From positions 310,001-374,000 of the forward strand of contig NZ_JRLF01000009.1 of assembly GCF_001404985.1 (NCBI RefSeq): 64,000 nt of DNA, in the 5' to 3' direction. The notes below the pieces were generated by a model, which had not been told where the DNA came from, ran no database searches, and saw only the letters and a program-made list of their open reading frames with translations. Position 1 is the stretch's first letter. Each line of letters opens with the position of its first letter. A program made the translations under genes and the position numbers. This DNA comes from Flavobacterium aquidurense (GTDB lineage: Bacteria > Bacteroidota > Bacteroidia > Flavobacteriales > Flavobacteriaceae). Below, one piece after another: positions 63,564-64,000 of this stretch.

Positions 63564-64000
<437 letters not shown>

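Overview
The window is a chromosomal segment of a Flavobacterium-like member of the Bacteroidota. The evidence is AT-rich DNA, a SusC/SusD pair, several very large secreted proteins with type IX secretion (T9SS) C-terminal sorting regions, eukaryote-type glycyl-tRNA synthetase, degenerate-Nudix sugar regulators, and the Bacteroidota promoter signature (TTTG, about 19-22 bp, TAnnTTTG). The clearest promoter example lies before bioB. I see no tRNA, rRNA, CRISPR array, prophage or insertion sequence.

Layout. (1) 1-13278, minus strand: one sugar-utilisation operon reading xylB-xylA-susC-susD-surface lipoprotein-GH2-GH31 (the GH31 gene runs off the left edge). It joins glycan import and exo-hydrolysis (alpha-xylosidase, beta-galactosidase-like) to xylose isomerase and xylulokinase, as expected for xyloglucan-type or other xylose-bearing oligosaccharides. 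(2) 13669-15119: two tandem, divergently transcribed, catalytically degenerate Nudix regulators with nearly identical DNA-binding halves. (3) 15452-23150: housekeeping and small genes: lepA, two tandem outer-membrane beta-barrel paralogues, a WYL regulator convergent with a DinB-like gene, pfkB bracketed by REP-like hairpins, thiL. (4) 23250-27340: a TPR sensor kinase with its response regulator, a small secreted protein, and a LytTR regulator with Glu at the usual phospho-acceptor Asp. (5) 27601-36931: glyS, comF-like gene, T9SS metalloprotease, ribF, a membrane protein, bioB, a cupin_8/JmjC-like protein. (6) 36980-54768: four giant T9SS surface proteins (1043-1518 aa) sharing a C-terminal region of roughly 450-500 residues, with a recX-like gene among them. 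(7) 54825-61750: a biotin cluster (KAS-like enzyme, bioA, bioD, bioF) interrupted by a TraB/GumN-sigma-membrane protein operon. (8) 61829-64000: an NAD(P)-binding protein, a membrane protein, atpC and the 3' part of atpD.

Most interesting: the paired degenerate Nudix regulators with candidate operators between them and xylB; a conserved promoter block (20-bp-period CATTTCATCG repeats at matched distance from -33/-7 elements) in front of two of the giant T9SS proteins; REP-like elements in inverted pairs; and a ketoacyl synthase embedded with bioA/bioD. All functions are read from sequence motifs and general knowledge of the families; no database search was run.
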